From the NCBI GenBank assembly GCA_023807065.1, contig JAJJLU010003768.1, positions 1 through 32,489 on the forward strand: DNA of 32,489 bases, given 5' to 3'. A program made the position numbers and the translations under genes. The notes beneath the pieces were generated by a model. That model saw only the letters and a program-made list of their open reading frames with translations. It was not told the DNA's origin and did not search any database. This DNA comes from Isotricha intestinalis. Its lineage: Eukaryota > Ciliophora > Litostomatea > Vestibuliferida > Isotrichidae. Positions 9,151 through 19,760 of the stretch are shown here, one piece after another. How positions within the stretch are numbered: position 1 is the first letter of the stretch; each line of letters opens with the position of its first letter.

Positions 9151-9990
9151 TTATTCATTTTTTTTATCTTCATTTTCACAATCTTTTTCTTTATTATCAC
9201 ATTCATTTTTTAATTCTTCTTTTTTATTATTATTTTCATCTTTATCATTTTTTTTTTTATTTTCTTCTTTTTCATGAATTTCATTTTCTTTTTTATCTTC
9301 TTCATTTTTATTTTTATTTTCTAAATCTTTCATTTTTTCTTTTTTTAAAATAATATGGGAAAATTTATTAATAATAGTATTTTTCAAAGTTCTATCATCT
9401 AATTCAATTTCTCTTTTATCTTCTTCACTAAGTTCAACGAAATTATTTTTATATTTATCTTCTAATCCTTTCTCAACGAAATTTTCAGCTTTAATGAATT
9501 CATTTTCATAAGCAATTTTTCTTTTTTTTAAAAATTCAATATTATTATGATGTTCCTTAGAAACAATATCTTTAGATATATTACCATTATCATCAATAGT
9601 ATTAACTTCAATAAATTCACTATTACCTTTAATATTATCATTTGAATTTTTCCTTTGTGGAATTTTTGCTAATTCTCTTGAAACATCATCTAAAACTTCT
9701 TGCTAAAATAATAAAATAAATATATTTATTTTTACTGTTGGTTGAACTCTAAACATTCTTCTTACTTTTTCTAAATATGCACAATCTTCTTTTTCATATG
9801 GATCATAAGGTGTTTTTGGCTCTTCTATTCTCATTAATGGAGGATTCAATTTCATATCTAATTGTTGTGCTTCTATTGTTTCCCAATCCCATTTTATTGT
9901 TTTATTTGATTTTTTCCTTTCTTCTGTTGGCTTTTTTAATAAACTTTTTTTTGGTTTTTTAGATAAATCTATTTCTCGAAACATTATCAT
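9151..9990 (-). CDS. Protein phosphatase 1 inhibitor-2 (IPP-2/Glc8 family), two exons
   Basis: Exon 1 is 9990-9736 (85 codons), exon 2 is 9702-9151, joined across a 33-nt phase-0 intron to give 268 residues. Exon 1 carries the inhibitor-2 core: an N-terminal KKSLLKKP stretch like the KGILK PP1-binding element, then IKWDWETIEAQQ and LMRIEEPKTPYDPY, which match the KWDE and LMKIDEPSTPY blocks of the family. Exon 2 has KKRKIAYENEFIKAENF, equivalent to the KRKLHYNEG helix that lies over the PP1 active site, although the HYNE core is degenerate. The C-terminal 80 residues are Lys/Glu/Asn-rich and disordered. The protein binds and regulates PP1. The Thr in the PKTPY block is the position phosphorylated by GSK3 in animals. 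The unspliced frame would stop within the intron. Confidence 0.87.
9703..9735 (-). other. 33-nt spliceosomal intron in the inhibitor-2 gene
   Basis: On the minus strand it begins GTAAAAAT and ends TTTTAG, phase 0. Removing it joins FRVQPT to QEVLDDVSREL in frame and restores the conserved second half of the protein; retaining it gives an early TAA. Confidence 0.88.
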
Positions 9991-10108
9991 TTTTTTTTTC
10001 TTTTTTTTTTTTGTTTTTAAATTATTATATATATTTTTTTTTGATAATTTTAATATTTATAATATATTTTTTTATTATTTAATTATAATTTTTTTATTGT
10101 TTTTGAAG

Positions 10109-10750
10109 TTACTTTTGGGAAAATATTTCTTTTTTAAATGCTTGTAATTTAGAATTTAGTTGTTCAATATTGTTAATATAAATTTCTTGATCTTGTTTAT
10201 TTTGATTGTTTAAATTATTTAATTCTTCATGTATTAATTTAATTTGTTCTATATATATTTGATTATTCTTATATTCAGGATTTTTTATTTTTTTTTTATT
10301 ACTTTTTAATTTATATTTTTCTGAATCATTAAATGAATCTTCTTCTTTTTCTTCTTCTTCTTCATTATTTTTCTTTTTTGATAATGAATTATTTCTTTTA
10401 TATTCTCTTAATATTAATTTTAAGTCTGTATTTTCTTTCTTATAATAAAATAATTCACTATATAAAACTTGATATAATTTTTCATATTGTTGAATAATAT
10501 TTTCTTTTTCAATGATTAAATCTTCTAAATTTTTAATATTTATATTTTTATTCATTTCTTCATCATTGATTGAATCATTTTCTTTTTTTTTACTTAAATT
10601 ATTAACTAAATTTTTCAAACAAGAAATTTTATTTTCAAAATCAAAATAAGAAGAATCATTATTATTTTCCATTTTCTGTTCTTCAAATTCTTCTTCATTA
10701 ATATTTTCATAAATTTTATTATTATCATTAGGATAATAAATATTATTCAT
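10109..10750 (-). CDS. Small coiled-coil protein of unknown function
   Basis: 213 residues, acidic and Asn/Glu/Lys-rich. Two coiled-coil stretches are visible: about residues 40-120 and 160-210, separated by a low-complexity acidic linker (EEEEEKEEDSF). No catalytic motif or membrane segment is seen. The start codon lies only 52 nt from the stop of the RPAP3 gene on the same strand, so its promoter must be very short or lie within the RPAP3 3' end. A structural or adaptor role, for example in the cytoskeleton, is possible but only inferred from composition. Confidence 0.7.
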   Translation of the reverse strand: MNNIYYPNDNNKIYENINEEEFEEQKMENNNDSSYFDFENKISCLKNLVNNLSKKKENDSINDEEMNKNINIKNLEDLIIEKENIIQQYEKLYQVLYSELFYYKKENTDLKLILREYKRNNSLSKKKNNEEEEEKEEDSFNDSEKYKLKSNKKKIKNPEYKNNQIYIEQIKLIHEELNNLNNQNKQDQEIYINNIEQLNSKLQAFKKEIFSQK

Positions 10751-10802
10751 TTTGATTAAAATAATTTTTAAAAAATAAAAATATAAAAAATTTAAAAATT
10801 AA

Positions 10803-12263
10803 TTAGTTTAAAAAGAAATCTTTAATAGCAATAACTTCACTTCCGTATTCTCCTTTTTCCAGTTTTTCAAATAGTTCTATTAATTCAACTTTTTGTTTTC
10901 TAGGAATTAATTGAATAATTAATTTAATTCTACTAATTTTAGATATTCCTTTTAAATAATCAATAATTTGACCTTCATTTTCAACAATTTTTAAACATTT
11001 TATAATATCTAAAAGAGTATCTTTATCTAAATCTGTTTTAAAAATTTGAGGAAAAAATTCAGGATTAACTTTTAATAAATAATCTTTTTTTGCTGGAATA
11101 TCATTTCCTAAATTTCTAAAAGCATATTTAAATGAAGATGCATTTATATTATTCATTGTTGTATCATATATAAATTGTTTAATTTCTTCCTTTTTAATTA
11201 TTGGTTTTGTTGGAATATAATTTTTAATTGGTTTTTTAATTTCTTCTTCTTCTTTTTTTTCTTTTTCTTTATTATTTTTCTCTTCTTCAGATCTTTCAAA
11301 TACTATAAGATTATCTTCATCTTTTAATTGATTTGATGATAAAATATCAATTGTATTTATTTTTGTATATTGAGAATTTTCATTAAAAGAAAAATTTAAC
11401 ATTTTTCCTCTTTCTCTTTGAATTAATTTATTTATGTTTTCAATAGTTTTATCCATTTCACTTTTAATCATTTCTTTCTCTTTTTCAGTTTTAGATAATT
11501 TAAAAGCTTGATTTAAATCTTGAAAAGCTAAATTATATTTATCAGTATTATTATAGCAAATTCCTCTTCTATATAAAGCTTTAATATTATTATTATCAAT
11601 TTCTAAAACTTTTGTAAAATCTTGAATTCCCATTTTATGATTTTGCATTTTAATTTGGCAATTACCTCTATTATTATATAAATTTATAGTTAATTGACTT
11701 TTATCTCCTTTAGGCATTAATCCCATTGCATAAGTATATAATTCAATACTTTTATTATAATTTTGAATAGCAAAATTTATATTAGCTTCATTTTTTAATT
11801 TTTCAACTTGGGAATTAGGATTTTTAAATTGATCTCTTGAATTTTTAATAGAAACAGAAATATTAGAATGTGCATTAGATTTTTTTTTTTCATTATATAA
11901 TTCTTTAACATAATTTGAATTAGAATTAATACTAATTCCACTATCAACATCAACTAATTCAGCATCAGCATCAACTTTATCCCAATTATCATAATAATCT
12001 TTTATTGAATTTTTATCTCTTTTATATTTATTCATTTGAGCTTCTTTATGTGCATTTTTTATTTTTTCTAATCTTTCTCTTTCATCTTCTCCTGAACTTA
12101 CTATTACTTCTTTTTTTGGCTCTTTTAATTTTATTTGAGTTAATATATTATCTTTTTTATTCATATCTTCTACCCAATCATTAAATTCTGTATAATATTG
12201 ATTTATGTTTTTTGAATTTTCTACTATTTGCCTTTGAAGGGCTATACTTTTTGCTATGTCCAT
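10803..12263 (-). CDS. RPAP3: RPAP3 (R2TP complex TPR subunit)
   Basis: 486 residues. The N-terminus (QIVENSKNINQYYTEFNDW, then VEDMNKKD) matches the start of RPAP3 (QNAEELQDFMRDLENWEKD), and an IKDYYDNWDKVDAD segment matches its YDYEAWAKLDVD motif. Residues about 155-275 form a three-motif TPR domain, the usual HSP70/HSP90 tail-binding module; animal RPAP3 has two such domains, so this one is shorter. After an acidic linker, residues about 365-486 are the RPAP3 C-terminal domain (SSFKYAFRNLGND, then PEFFPQIFKTDLDKDTLLDII), which binds the RuvBL1/2 ring. R2TP assembles RNA polymerase II, snoRNPs, PIKK kinases and, in ciliated cells, axonemal dynein arms. SPAG1 shares these domains, but the N-terminal motifs favour RPAP3. 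Confidence 0.88.
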   Translation of the reverse strand: MDIAKSIALQRQIVENSKNINQYYTEFNDWVEDMNKKDNILTQIKLKEPKKEVIVSSGEDERERLEKIKNAHKEAQMNKYKRDKNSIKDYYDNWDKVDADAELVDVDSGISINSNSNYVKELYNEKKKSNAHSNISVSIKNSRDQFKNPNSQVEKLKNEANINFAIQNYNKSIELYTYAMGLMPKGDKSQLTINLYNNRGNCQIKMQNHKMGIQDFTKVLEIDNNNIKALYRRGICYNNTDKYNLAFQDLNQAFKLSKTEKEKEMIKSEMDKTIENINKLIQRERGKMLNFSFNENSQYTKINTIDILSSNQLKDEDNLIVFERSEEEKNNKEKEKKEEEEIKKPIKNYIPTKPIIKKEEIKQFIYDTTMNNINASSFKYAFRNLGNDIPAKKDYLLKVNPEFFPQIFKTDLDKDTLLDIIKCLKIVENEGQIIDYLKGISKISRIKLIIQLIPRKQKVELIELFEKLEKGEYGSEVIAIKDFFLN

Positions 12264-12365
12264 TCTAGAATAAAAATTATTTTTTAAATTTTTTTATTGA
12301 ATTAAAAAAAATTTATTTATTTTATTGTTCTTTTAAAAAAATATTAAAATTTTAAATATCATTTT

Positions 12366-15300
12366 TTAAGTATGAATTTCATTATTTTCATCATCTCCTT
12401 GATTTTCTCCATTTCCTAATTCATCTTCTAAAATATTTTTTTGTTCTTGCCATTTTTGGAATAAATTATTATATTGTTTTTGTCTTTTATCAAGATAATT
12501 AATTCCTTCTTCTAATTCTTTTTCTAAATGCATTAAAGTATCTTTTTTCTTTTCAATTCTTTCTCTTATTTTACAATATTCAAGATATTTATCATATTTT
12601 TCAATAAAATTTAATTTTACTTTTCTTTTTAAATAATAAGCTTCTTTATCATCTTCTTCACCATAAATAAAATTATATAATTCTAAATAAAATTCTTTAA
12701 CATCATCATCTTTTATTTTTTGACAAGTATCAAAATAATTATAAGTAGTTAAAGATAACATCCATAAAAATGGATTTTTTATTATATTTTGTTCAGTTTT
12801 TATTTCTATTTCTTGAACAGATTTATAATCATTTTTATTTATTGGTTCAAAAATAGGATGTGATGCTATTAATTTTTTTTCTTCTTCAATATTACTTTTT
12901 TTAATTTTAAATTTCGTTTTTAATATATTCTTCAATATATCAAATCTTTCTTTTTCAATTAAATGAGTATAAAATTGACTTAAAATTATTTTATTAATTG
13001 GTTCTAATTCATCATTTCTTCTTCTTAAAAATTTATGATAAGCAATAATATATTTTTGATTAATATCACTTAATTTATCTTTAATATCATTAAAATTCAT
13101 TTCAAAAGATTTAAAGAAAATTTTATGTTTTTCAATAATATTAATTCTTTCATCTTTAAAGTATTTAAGTAAATCTTGGAAACTTTTAATTTTTTCAATT
13201 TTTTGTTTTTTTTCAGTTGATTCCTTATATTTATCCATTAAAGCTGAAATTGCAGAATTAACAAATTCTGGATCAGGTGAATACATTAAAGTAAATTCAG
13301 CTCTTTCTTCAGGAGATAAAAATTTATAAACATCTAATTTTTCAGAAAATTTTTTTAAAAAATCTTTTTGTTTTATTTCATGTAAAAAATCTATTTTTTC
13401 TTCTAATTTTTCATCCACTAATTGATTATATCCTAAAAATAAATTCCTTAATTCATCTAATTTTCCTTTTTTATTTTTTTCAGAACTTATTCTTGACCAA
13501 ATTTTAGTAAAAATTATAGGATAAGTTTCAAATTTTAATATATCATCATATATAAATTGGGTTTTTTCTTTTAATAAATAATCTTTTATTCTTTCATTTT
13601 CTCCTAATTGATATTTACTATCAAAATAAAATAAAGTAGCTTTTTCAAATTTTTCTTTTTCTATTGAAATTTCATTTTGATTTATTTTTTCATTAAGAAA
13701 TATATGTTCTAAAATATTTATTGGAAGTGAATTTTTGGGAAGATCATATTCTAAAATTACATTTTCCCAATTTTCTTTTTCTATATCATATAAAGTAAAA
13801 AAGATTTTAAAGAATAATGACATTTCATTGCTTTTTGTTTCAATTTCTTCTTCTTCTTCATTTTCATTTTCTTTATTATTATTTTTTGATAATAAATTTT
13901 TTCCATGTTCTAAATATATTTGATAACTTTTTGAAAAATTTCTTATTTTTCTCATAAATTTTTTATCTTTGTTAATAAAAACTTTATATAAAATTGACCA
14001 TATGAAATATTTATAATATAATTTATAAGCTTCTTGATTTAATTTTACAGGTTGATTCGTATTATTTTGATTATTATTATTAGGATTATTAGATATTTTT
14101 TTTTTTATATTTTCTTTTTTATTTTCTTCATTTTCTTTATTTTCTTCATTTTCTTTATTTTCTTCATTTGAATTTTCTTCTTTTTTTTTATTTAAATCCT
14201 CAATTCCTATTTCATTTAAATTTTCTTCTTTATTTTCAGAATTTAACTCAAATGGTTTATGAATTTTTGAAACAATTTCTTTCCAAAATTGATTAATATG
14301 ATCTTCAGTGAAAGATTTACTTAAATTATTAAAATCAATAATACTTTTTGATTCTTTTTTACTATGAATAAAATATCCAACATAAATATCAAGATCTCTA
14401 TCATTTTCAGGTAAATAAAAATATTTAATAATTATATCATAAATTTCTCCTGCTAATTTATTAAATTGTTTTTGATTTTTTTTACATTTTTCACATCTTT
14501 TTTCTTTTAAATAACATTCAGTATTCGAAATACAAGGAAGAACATCATTAAAATCTTTATTATATTTTGATAAAACACTTGGAATCATAAAAAAATCTTT
14601 TAATTGTAAACTTTCTAGTTGATCTAAAAAACATTCTTTACTAAATCTTGGAATTCTATGTTTATTAAATTTTTCTAAATCTGGTTTATCTCTTCTATCT
14701 AAATAATACATACTTATTTTTGGATCATTATAATAATAATATTTATCAAATAAATTTGATTTGAAAAAAACACTATTTTTATCTTTAAAATAACGCTTAT
14801 ATGTTGTTAAAAATCCACTTTTCCATTTTATTTCTTTATAATCTACTTTTTCCTCGTTTTCTTTAAGTTCTTCAATTTCAAAACTATCAACTTTATGATT
14901 TAATTTATCTTTATTTTGTAATTCTTCTTTTTTATGTTGTACTTCAAAATTAGTTGATAAAATATATCCAATATAAACTATTATTTTAGTATATATTGTT
15001 ATATCTTCATTATTATTTCTAATAGTTTTATCGATTTTTGTTAGGAAATTATTATTAATTTGATTTTTTAAATTTAATTTTGCTACAAACCCTATTTTTT
15101 TCTTTTCACTATTTGGTTCCATATCTTCTTCATATTGTTCAAAACTTTTTTTATATTCCATCATATCAGATATTAATTTTTTTTGATAATTTTCACAAAC
15201 GTTTTTAAAAAGTTTCATTTTTTCTTTATTAATTTTAACAATTGTAGCTAAGATATTATAATTAGTTGAATCTTTCCCTAAATTTTTAACTTGTCTACTT

Positions 15301-18300
15301 TTAACTTCTGAATAACCTTCAATTAAAATTGAATAAAAGAAATTTAATAAAACTAAATAATTTATTGTAGTAAAGAGAAATAGAAAAACAGGATTAAATG
15401 TTTCATTATCGATATTTGAAACATCATAAGTTCTTATTTTTCCTGCTAAAATAACAAAGACATCTAATAATCCTGAACCAATAGTATGAAAAGTTTTTAA
15501 TTCTTGAGAAAATAATCCATAACCAAAAAATACAAATCCTAAGTTTATAATAAATAGAAAAATTAAATATAGAATAATTGTTAATTTTTGAGTTTGAAAT
15601 ATTGCAAAAACCAAATAAATTGATTTAGAAAATTTTAAATATTGAATTAATCTAACAAAAAGTAAAAATAAATTTATAGCATTCCAATTATAATATCTTG
15701 CATATAATTTATATAAATGATTAACTTTAAATAAGTTATAATCATATTCTCCATTTCTTTTAGAATAAATTTGATTTAAATCTAAACTATTTGTTACATT
15801 AATTATATGAAAATATAAGCAAAACATTCCTAAAGAAACACCTGATGAAAATAAATCTAAGAAATTAAACATATTATCAGTCATAAATCTAATAATTGAC
15901 ATAATTATAAACCAAATTAAAATTAGTGTTTTCCAAATAAAATTAATAATAGTAAAAAAGATGATTTTTAACACTAAAAGACATCCTTTATCATTTTTAT
16001 AACTTGAAACATCAAATTGATAAAATTTATTAATTAAAGGAGAATCTTTAAAAGTTTCACTATCTCCTGATCTTCGATATGAATTCATCATTTCTTCTTT
16101 AATTAAGAGCCAAATAGCATATAAAATTTTAAAGAAAAAATAAAAATAAAGAACATAACAAACAATTGTTACAACTAAAATATTAAAATCATTAATTGTG
16201 ATAAATCTATTAACTGGAATAATATTTGCATATAAACGTTTTTTTTTAGCACCAGAAGGATGAATTAATAAATTAACAACAAAATATAGAATATAATCAT
16301 AATTTTCACTTACAAGGAAAAAATCAAGAGTAATTCTTCCATAATTTTTGTTTTCCATTATATTAATAAATTTAACAAAATCAGAATCCATATCTAAAAA
16401 GGGACAAGTATCTCCAATAAAAAATGAATATCCACCACAAGAATTAATAGTATAATTATCTCCACTTTTATGATAAATTAAAGAATATTTTGAACTTGAA
16501 TCTACTATATCTTCAACATATTCAAATTTATGAGGACAACTTTTATCATCTAAAAATCCACTTCCACTTTTTGTTTTTATAGGATAATATTGTTTTTCAT
16601 GTCCTTTATCATTATTAACAAAATAATATAATCTTGAAGTTAATCTAAATATTACTTGCTCTGAAAAAGAACTATTAGATTTAAAGAAAGTATATCCTGG
16701 TATTATTTCTAAATTTAATCCTTTTCCAGTATCACAATCATATATTTGTTTAAAAAAATTTTTTGGATAATCTTTTATTTGTTCTAAAGAAACTGAATCA
16801 TTTTCAAAATCAGGAAAATATTTTTCTAAAACATGTGAATAAGCATAATATTGTATTTTATCTCTATTTTGTAATCTTAATTGAATATATAACATATATA
16901 TTGACATTGAAATAAATAATATATATAATATTGCATCTGTTAATGTTTCAAAATATCTTTTTGTATCTAATTTTAATTCTTCTACATATTCTTTTAATAT
17001 GTTTTTACGAATTATTTTGAAATTATTTTCTTTTTTTTTTTCAAAATCTTCTAAATCTATTAAATTTTTCTTAAAGAAATCTAAGCAGTCTAAATTTGAA
17101 AGATTATATTTGATTATTTTATAATAATTTTTATTTGCCATTTTTGACATTAATTCAACTCCAGTATCTTCTACTGGTTTTTCTTTTTCTTTCTCTTTTT
17201 CTTTTTCTTTATCTTTATCTTTATCTTTACCTTTATCTTTATCTTTTTCATCACCTTCTTTTCTTTTTTTTTCTTGTTTTTGAATAACATATTCAGGTTC
17301 ACTACATAAAAGTAAATTTTTTATTTTTTCATATAAATTAAGTGCAGATTCAATAGTCATCATAAAAACAGCATCATTATGCATTTGTTTTTTTTCTTTT
17401 ACTTCTTCAAAAGTACTAATAATTAAACAAAGGAAAACATTGCATAATATAATATTAAAAACAATGAAAAATACTGAAATTAAATAAGCTGTTATAAAAG
17501 CACTTTCACCAATATATTCAAAATCAAATTTATAATAAAATATTCCCATAAATAACATATATACAGAAAGAAAAGCTTGAGAAAAACTATAATATGAATG
17601 AGTATAACCACCAAAAATTCCATGAAACATAAAAAAGAATCCAATTAAAATTATAAAAATAAGAAAAAATAAGGAAAATAATTCTATAAATGCTTTTGAT
17701 AAAGTATCAAAAACAATTCCTAAAGCAGGGAAAGATCTATAGAAAAATATTAGTAATTTTACAAATAATAAAAACATACATATTGAAGTATAATTTCTAT
17801 AATTTTTTATATTTCTTATTATTTTAACCCATTTTACAAAATCTGTTTCATCGTTACAAATTATTGGAAAAACTGAGCTTCTCCATAAAATAGAAGAATA
17901 AAACCATATAATTGAAACAATAACTAAAATTGAAGTTATTAAATCAATAAAATCTGAAATTTCAAATGTATTTATTCTATATTTAAAAAAATTGATAATA
18001 TGAGAGGTAAATAATCTTATCACACGAAAAGTATCATATACCACTGATAATAAATAAAATATATTTAATATTAGTAATGTTATTGCTATTTTACCTTTAT
18101 TTAAAAATATTTTTGTTCCTTCAAAATTTCTTGAAATTTGGATTTTTCCAATTGTATCAAATTTAAATTTTACTCTTTCAGTTAAAGTCATTTCATAATC
18201 ATTATTATATAACATTAAATTTATATATAATTCAGTAATAGATTTAGACATTATATCTTCAAATGTTGTTATCACTTCTTTACTGTTTGTCACTTTTGGA

Positions 18301-19664
18301 GAAATATATTCTTGATATGTTTCTAATTCTAAAGAATCTTCATCACTAGGAAAATAAAATTCTTGTTCTTTATCTATTTTTGGTTTTTGACCATAATATC
18401 CAGAAGAGGTTTTATAAAGTTTTTGACTACTTTCATCTTTTTTTCCGATTTTAAAATTTAATGACATTCCACAAAAAATATTCGAATTCATTATATAATA
18501 ATAGTTTAAATCATTTGGGCTGTCTTTATCATCATTTACCTTGGAAGATGATAAATTAAATCCATAACTATTGGCTGATTTATTAATTATTTGAATGAAG
18601 AAATTTTGTTCAATATAATTTATTACTAAATCTTTACTATATAATAAATCTAAGTCATCATATTTAAAATAATTATATAAATTATCCCTTTGTAAATAAA
18701 AAATTTTTTGAGGCATAAAAATCAAAAAATTAATTAAAAATAAAATTGTACTGACTAATACAATAAAAAAAACACTCATATTAGAACTAATTACTTCTTC
18801 ATTTGATTTTTCTTTATTTTCACAAAATAAAGTAATATCATCAAGATAAAATAAGTCTTTTGAATCTCTATTATTCACAGATGAAATAAATTTATATATT
18901 TTTTCTCCAATATTTGATTCAGTTATTCCATCTTTTTCAATTATTCTTAAAATATTTTTTGATTGAATATATTCAATTAATTGACCTTCGAATCCAAAAA
19001 AAAGAGAATATTTTTCATTATTTTCTAAATGAATTTGTTCTAAATCATTTTGAAAAATATTTGTTATAATTTTATTATGTTTTTCATTTAATTTTTGGTC
19101 ACTTTCGAAAATTTTTGTTAACTTTTGAAAATCTAATTTATTATCTAATTTTTCATATTCTTCATTAAATCTTTGAAAAAAATCACTTATTGTCCCATTT
19201 ATTAATTTTGGATTTTTTTGATTTAAGAATCCAATATAAGCAAGTGTTAAAAAATCAAAAGAAGAATCATTTCTATTTTCCTTTTTAATATTTAATTGCT
19301 TTTCATTTGTTTCATTAGTTTTATCTTCAACAAAACTTTTATTAAAAATTTCCTCATTTTGTTTTATTGGTTGTAATATTTTTATTCCAGAATCTTTTAA
19401 TAATACTTTAACTTCAGAAGTTTTATTTTCTAAATCAATATCAGAATAATATTGACTATCATCATTTATTCTTACTATTGCAAATAATAATTGTTCATCA
19501 TTGTATGATTTATCAAAATTAAATAAATCAATTAATCTTCTTATATTAATTAAATTTGATACTCCCATATAATCAAAATATAATTTTAAAAATTCTGCTC
19601 TTATTAAACTTTTTTTCCAATGAAGTCTTGGAGATAAATTCATTACATTATTAGGTTCTGACAT
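12366..19664 (-). CDS. Giant two-domain polycystin/TRP-type cation channel
   Basis: 2432 residues in one uninterrupted frame. After a cytosolic N-terminus (1-294), residues 295-755 form a first polycystin-like unit: S1 at about 297-316, a large extracytosolic domain (320-520), S2-S4 (525-640), then the characteristic YRSFPALGIVFDTLSKAF linker into S5, a pore loop near 690-715 and S6 ending CLIISTFEEV. A Lys/Asp/Glu low-complexity linker (796-830) follows. Residues 905-1455 are a second unit with its own S1, extracytosolic domain and S2-S6, ending NFFYSILIEGY. The tail (1456-2432) is cytosolic, charged, has a Cys cluster near 1710-1730 (CEKCKKNQ) and a C-terminal coiled coil. Polycystin-2 channels are ciliary or endomembrane cation channels and work as tetramers, so two such proteins could make one pore. 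Neither pore loop has the usual Leu-Gly-Asp filter. Confidence 0.82.
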   Translation of the reverse strand: MSEPNNVMNLSPRLHWKKSLIRAEFLKLYFDYMGVSNLINIRRLIDLFNFDKSYNDEQLLFAIVRINDDSQYYSDIDLENKTSEVKVLLKDSGIKILQPIKQNEEIFNKSFVEDKTNETNEKQLNIKKENRNDSSFDFLTLAYIGFLNQKNPKLINGTISDFFQRFNEEYEKLDNKLDFQKLTKIFESDQKLNEKHNKIITNIFQNDLEQIHLENNEKYSLFFGFEGQLIEYIQSKNILRIIEKDGITESNIGEKIYKFISSVNNRDSKDLFYLDDITLFCENKEKSNEEVISSNMSVFFIVLVSTILFLINFLIFMPQKIFYLQRDNLYNYFKYDDLDLLYSKDLVINYIEQNFFIQIINKSANSYGFNLSSSKVNDDKDSPNDLNYYYIMNSNIFCGMSLNFKIGKKDESSQKLYKTSSGYYGQKPKIDKEQEFYFPSDEDSLELETYQEYISPKVTNSKEVITTFEDIMSKSITELYINLMLYNNDYEMTLTERVKFKFDTIGKIQISRNFEGTKIFLNKGKIAITLLILNIFYLLSVVYDTFRVIRLFTSHIINFFKYRINTFEISDFIDLITSILVIVSIIWFYSSILWRSSVFPIICNDETDFVKWVKIIRNIKNYRNYTSICMFLLFVKLLIFFYRSFPALGIVFDTLSKAFIELFSLFFLIFIILIGFFFMFHGIFGGYTHSYYSFSQAFLSVYMLFMGIFYYKFDFEYIGESAFITAYLISVFFIVFNIILCNVFLCLIISTFEEVKEKKQMHNDAVFMMTIESALNLYEKIKNLLLCSEPEYVIQKQEKKRKEGDEKDKDKGKDKDKDKEKEKEKEKEKPVEDTGVELMSKMANKNYYKIIKYNLSNLDCLDFFKKNLIDLEDFEKKKENNFKIIRKNILKEYVEELKLDTKRYFETLTDAILYILFISMSIYMLYIQLRLQNRDKIQYYAYSHVLEKYFPDFENDSVSLEQIKDYPKNFFKQIYDCDTGKGLNLEIIPGYTFFKSNSSFSEQVIFRLTSRLYYFVNNDKGHEKQYYPIKTKSGSGFLDDKSCPHKFEYVEDIVDSSSKYSLIYHKSGDNYTINSCGGYSFFIGDTCPFLDMDSDFVKFINIMENKNYGRITLDFFLVSENYDYILYFVVNLLIHPSGAKKKRLYANIIPVNRFITINDFNILVVTIVCYVLYFYFFFKILYAIWLLIKEEMMNSYRRSGDSETFKDSPLINKFYQFDVSSYKNDKGCLLVLKIIFFTIINFIWKTLILIWFIIMSIIRFMTDNMFNFLDLFSSGVSLGMFCLYFHIINVTNSLDLNQIYSKRNGEYDYNLFKVNHLYKLYARYYNWNAINLFLLFVRLIQYLKFSKSIYLVFAIFQTQKLTIILYLIFLFIINLGFVFFGYGLFSQELKTFHTIGSGLLDVFVILAGKIRTYDVSNIDNETFNPVFLFLFTTINYLVLLNFFYSILIEGYSEVKSRQVKNLGKDSTNYNILATIVKINKEKMKLFKNVCENYQKKLISDMMEYKKSFEQYEEDMEPNSEKKKIGFVAKLNLKNQINNNFLTKIDKTIRNNNEDITIYTKIIVYIGYILSTNFEVQHKKEELQNKDKLNHKVDSFEIEELKENEEKVDYKEIKWKSGFLTTYKRYFKDKNSVFFKSNLFDKYYYYNDPKISMYYLDRRDKPDLEKFNKHRIPRFSKECFLDQLESLQLKDFFMIPSVLSKYNKDFNDVLPCISNTECYLKEKRCEKCKKNQKQFNKLAGEIYDIIIKYFYLPENDRDLDIYVGYFIHSKKESKSIIDFNNLSKSFTEDHINQFWKEIVSKIHKPFELNSENKEENLNEIGIEDLNKKKEENSNEENKENEENKENEENKKENIKKKISNNPNNNNQNNTNQPVKLNQEAYKLYYKYFIWSILYKVFINKDKKFMRKIRNFSKSYQIYLEHGKNLLSKNNNKENENEEEEEIETKSNEMSLFFKIFFTLYDIEKENWENVILEYDLPKNSLPINILEHIFLNEKINQNEISIEKEKFEKATLFYFDSKYQLGENERIKDYLLKEKTQFIYDDILKFETYPIIFTKIWSRISSEKNKKGKLDELRNLFLGYNQLVDEKLEEKIDFLHEIKQKDFLKKFSEKLDVYKFLSPEERAEFTLMYSPDPEFVNSAISALMDKYKESTEKKQKIEKIKSFQDLLKYFKDERINIIEKHKIFFKSFEMNFNDIKDKLSDINQKYIIAYHKFLRRRNDELEPINKIILSQFYTHLIEKERFDILKNILKTKFKIKKSNIEEEKKLIASHPIFEPINKNDYKSVQEIEIKTEQNIIKNPFLWMLSLTTYNYFDTCQKIKDDDVKEFYLELYNFIYGEEDDKEAYYLKRKVKLNFIEKYDKYLEYCKIRERIEKKKDTLMHLEKELEEGINYLDKRQKQYNNLFQKWQEQKNILEDELGNGENQGDDENNEIHT
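17170..17265 (-). repeat. Lys/Asp/Glu microsatellite in the channel linker
   Basis: Short-period repeat (ctttat and ctttct hexamers on the plus strand) encoding alternating KD and KE dipeptides between the two channel domains. It is likely to vary in length between alleles and acts as a flexible charged linker. Confidence 0.75.
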
Positions 19665-19760
19665 TTATTTAATTAAATATAAATTTTTTTAATTATATTT
19701 GTTTTTAAATATATTTTATTATTTTTAATATATTTAGTTACTTTTTTAATAATAAATAAT

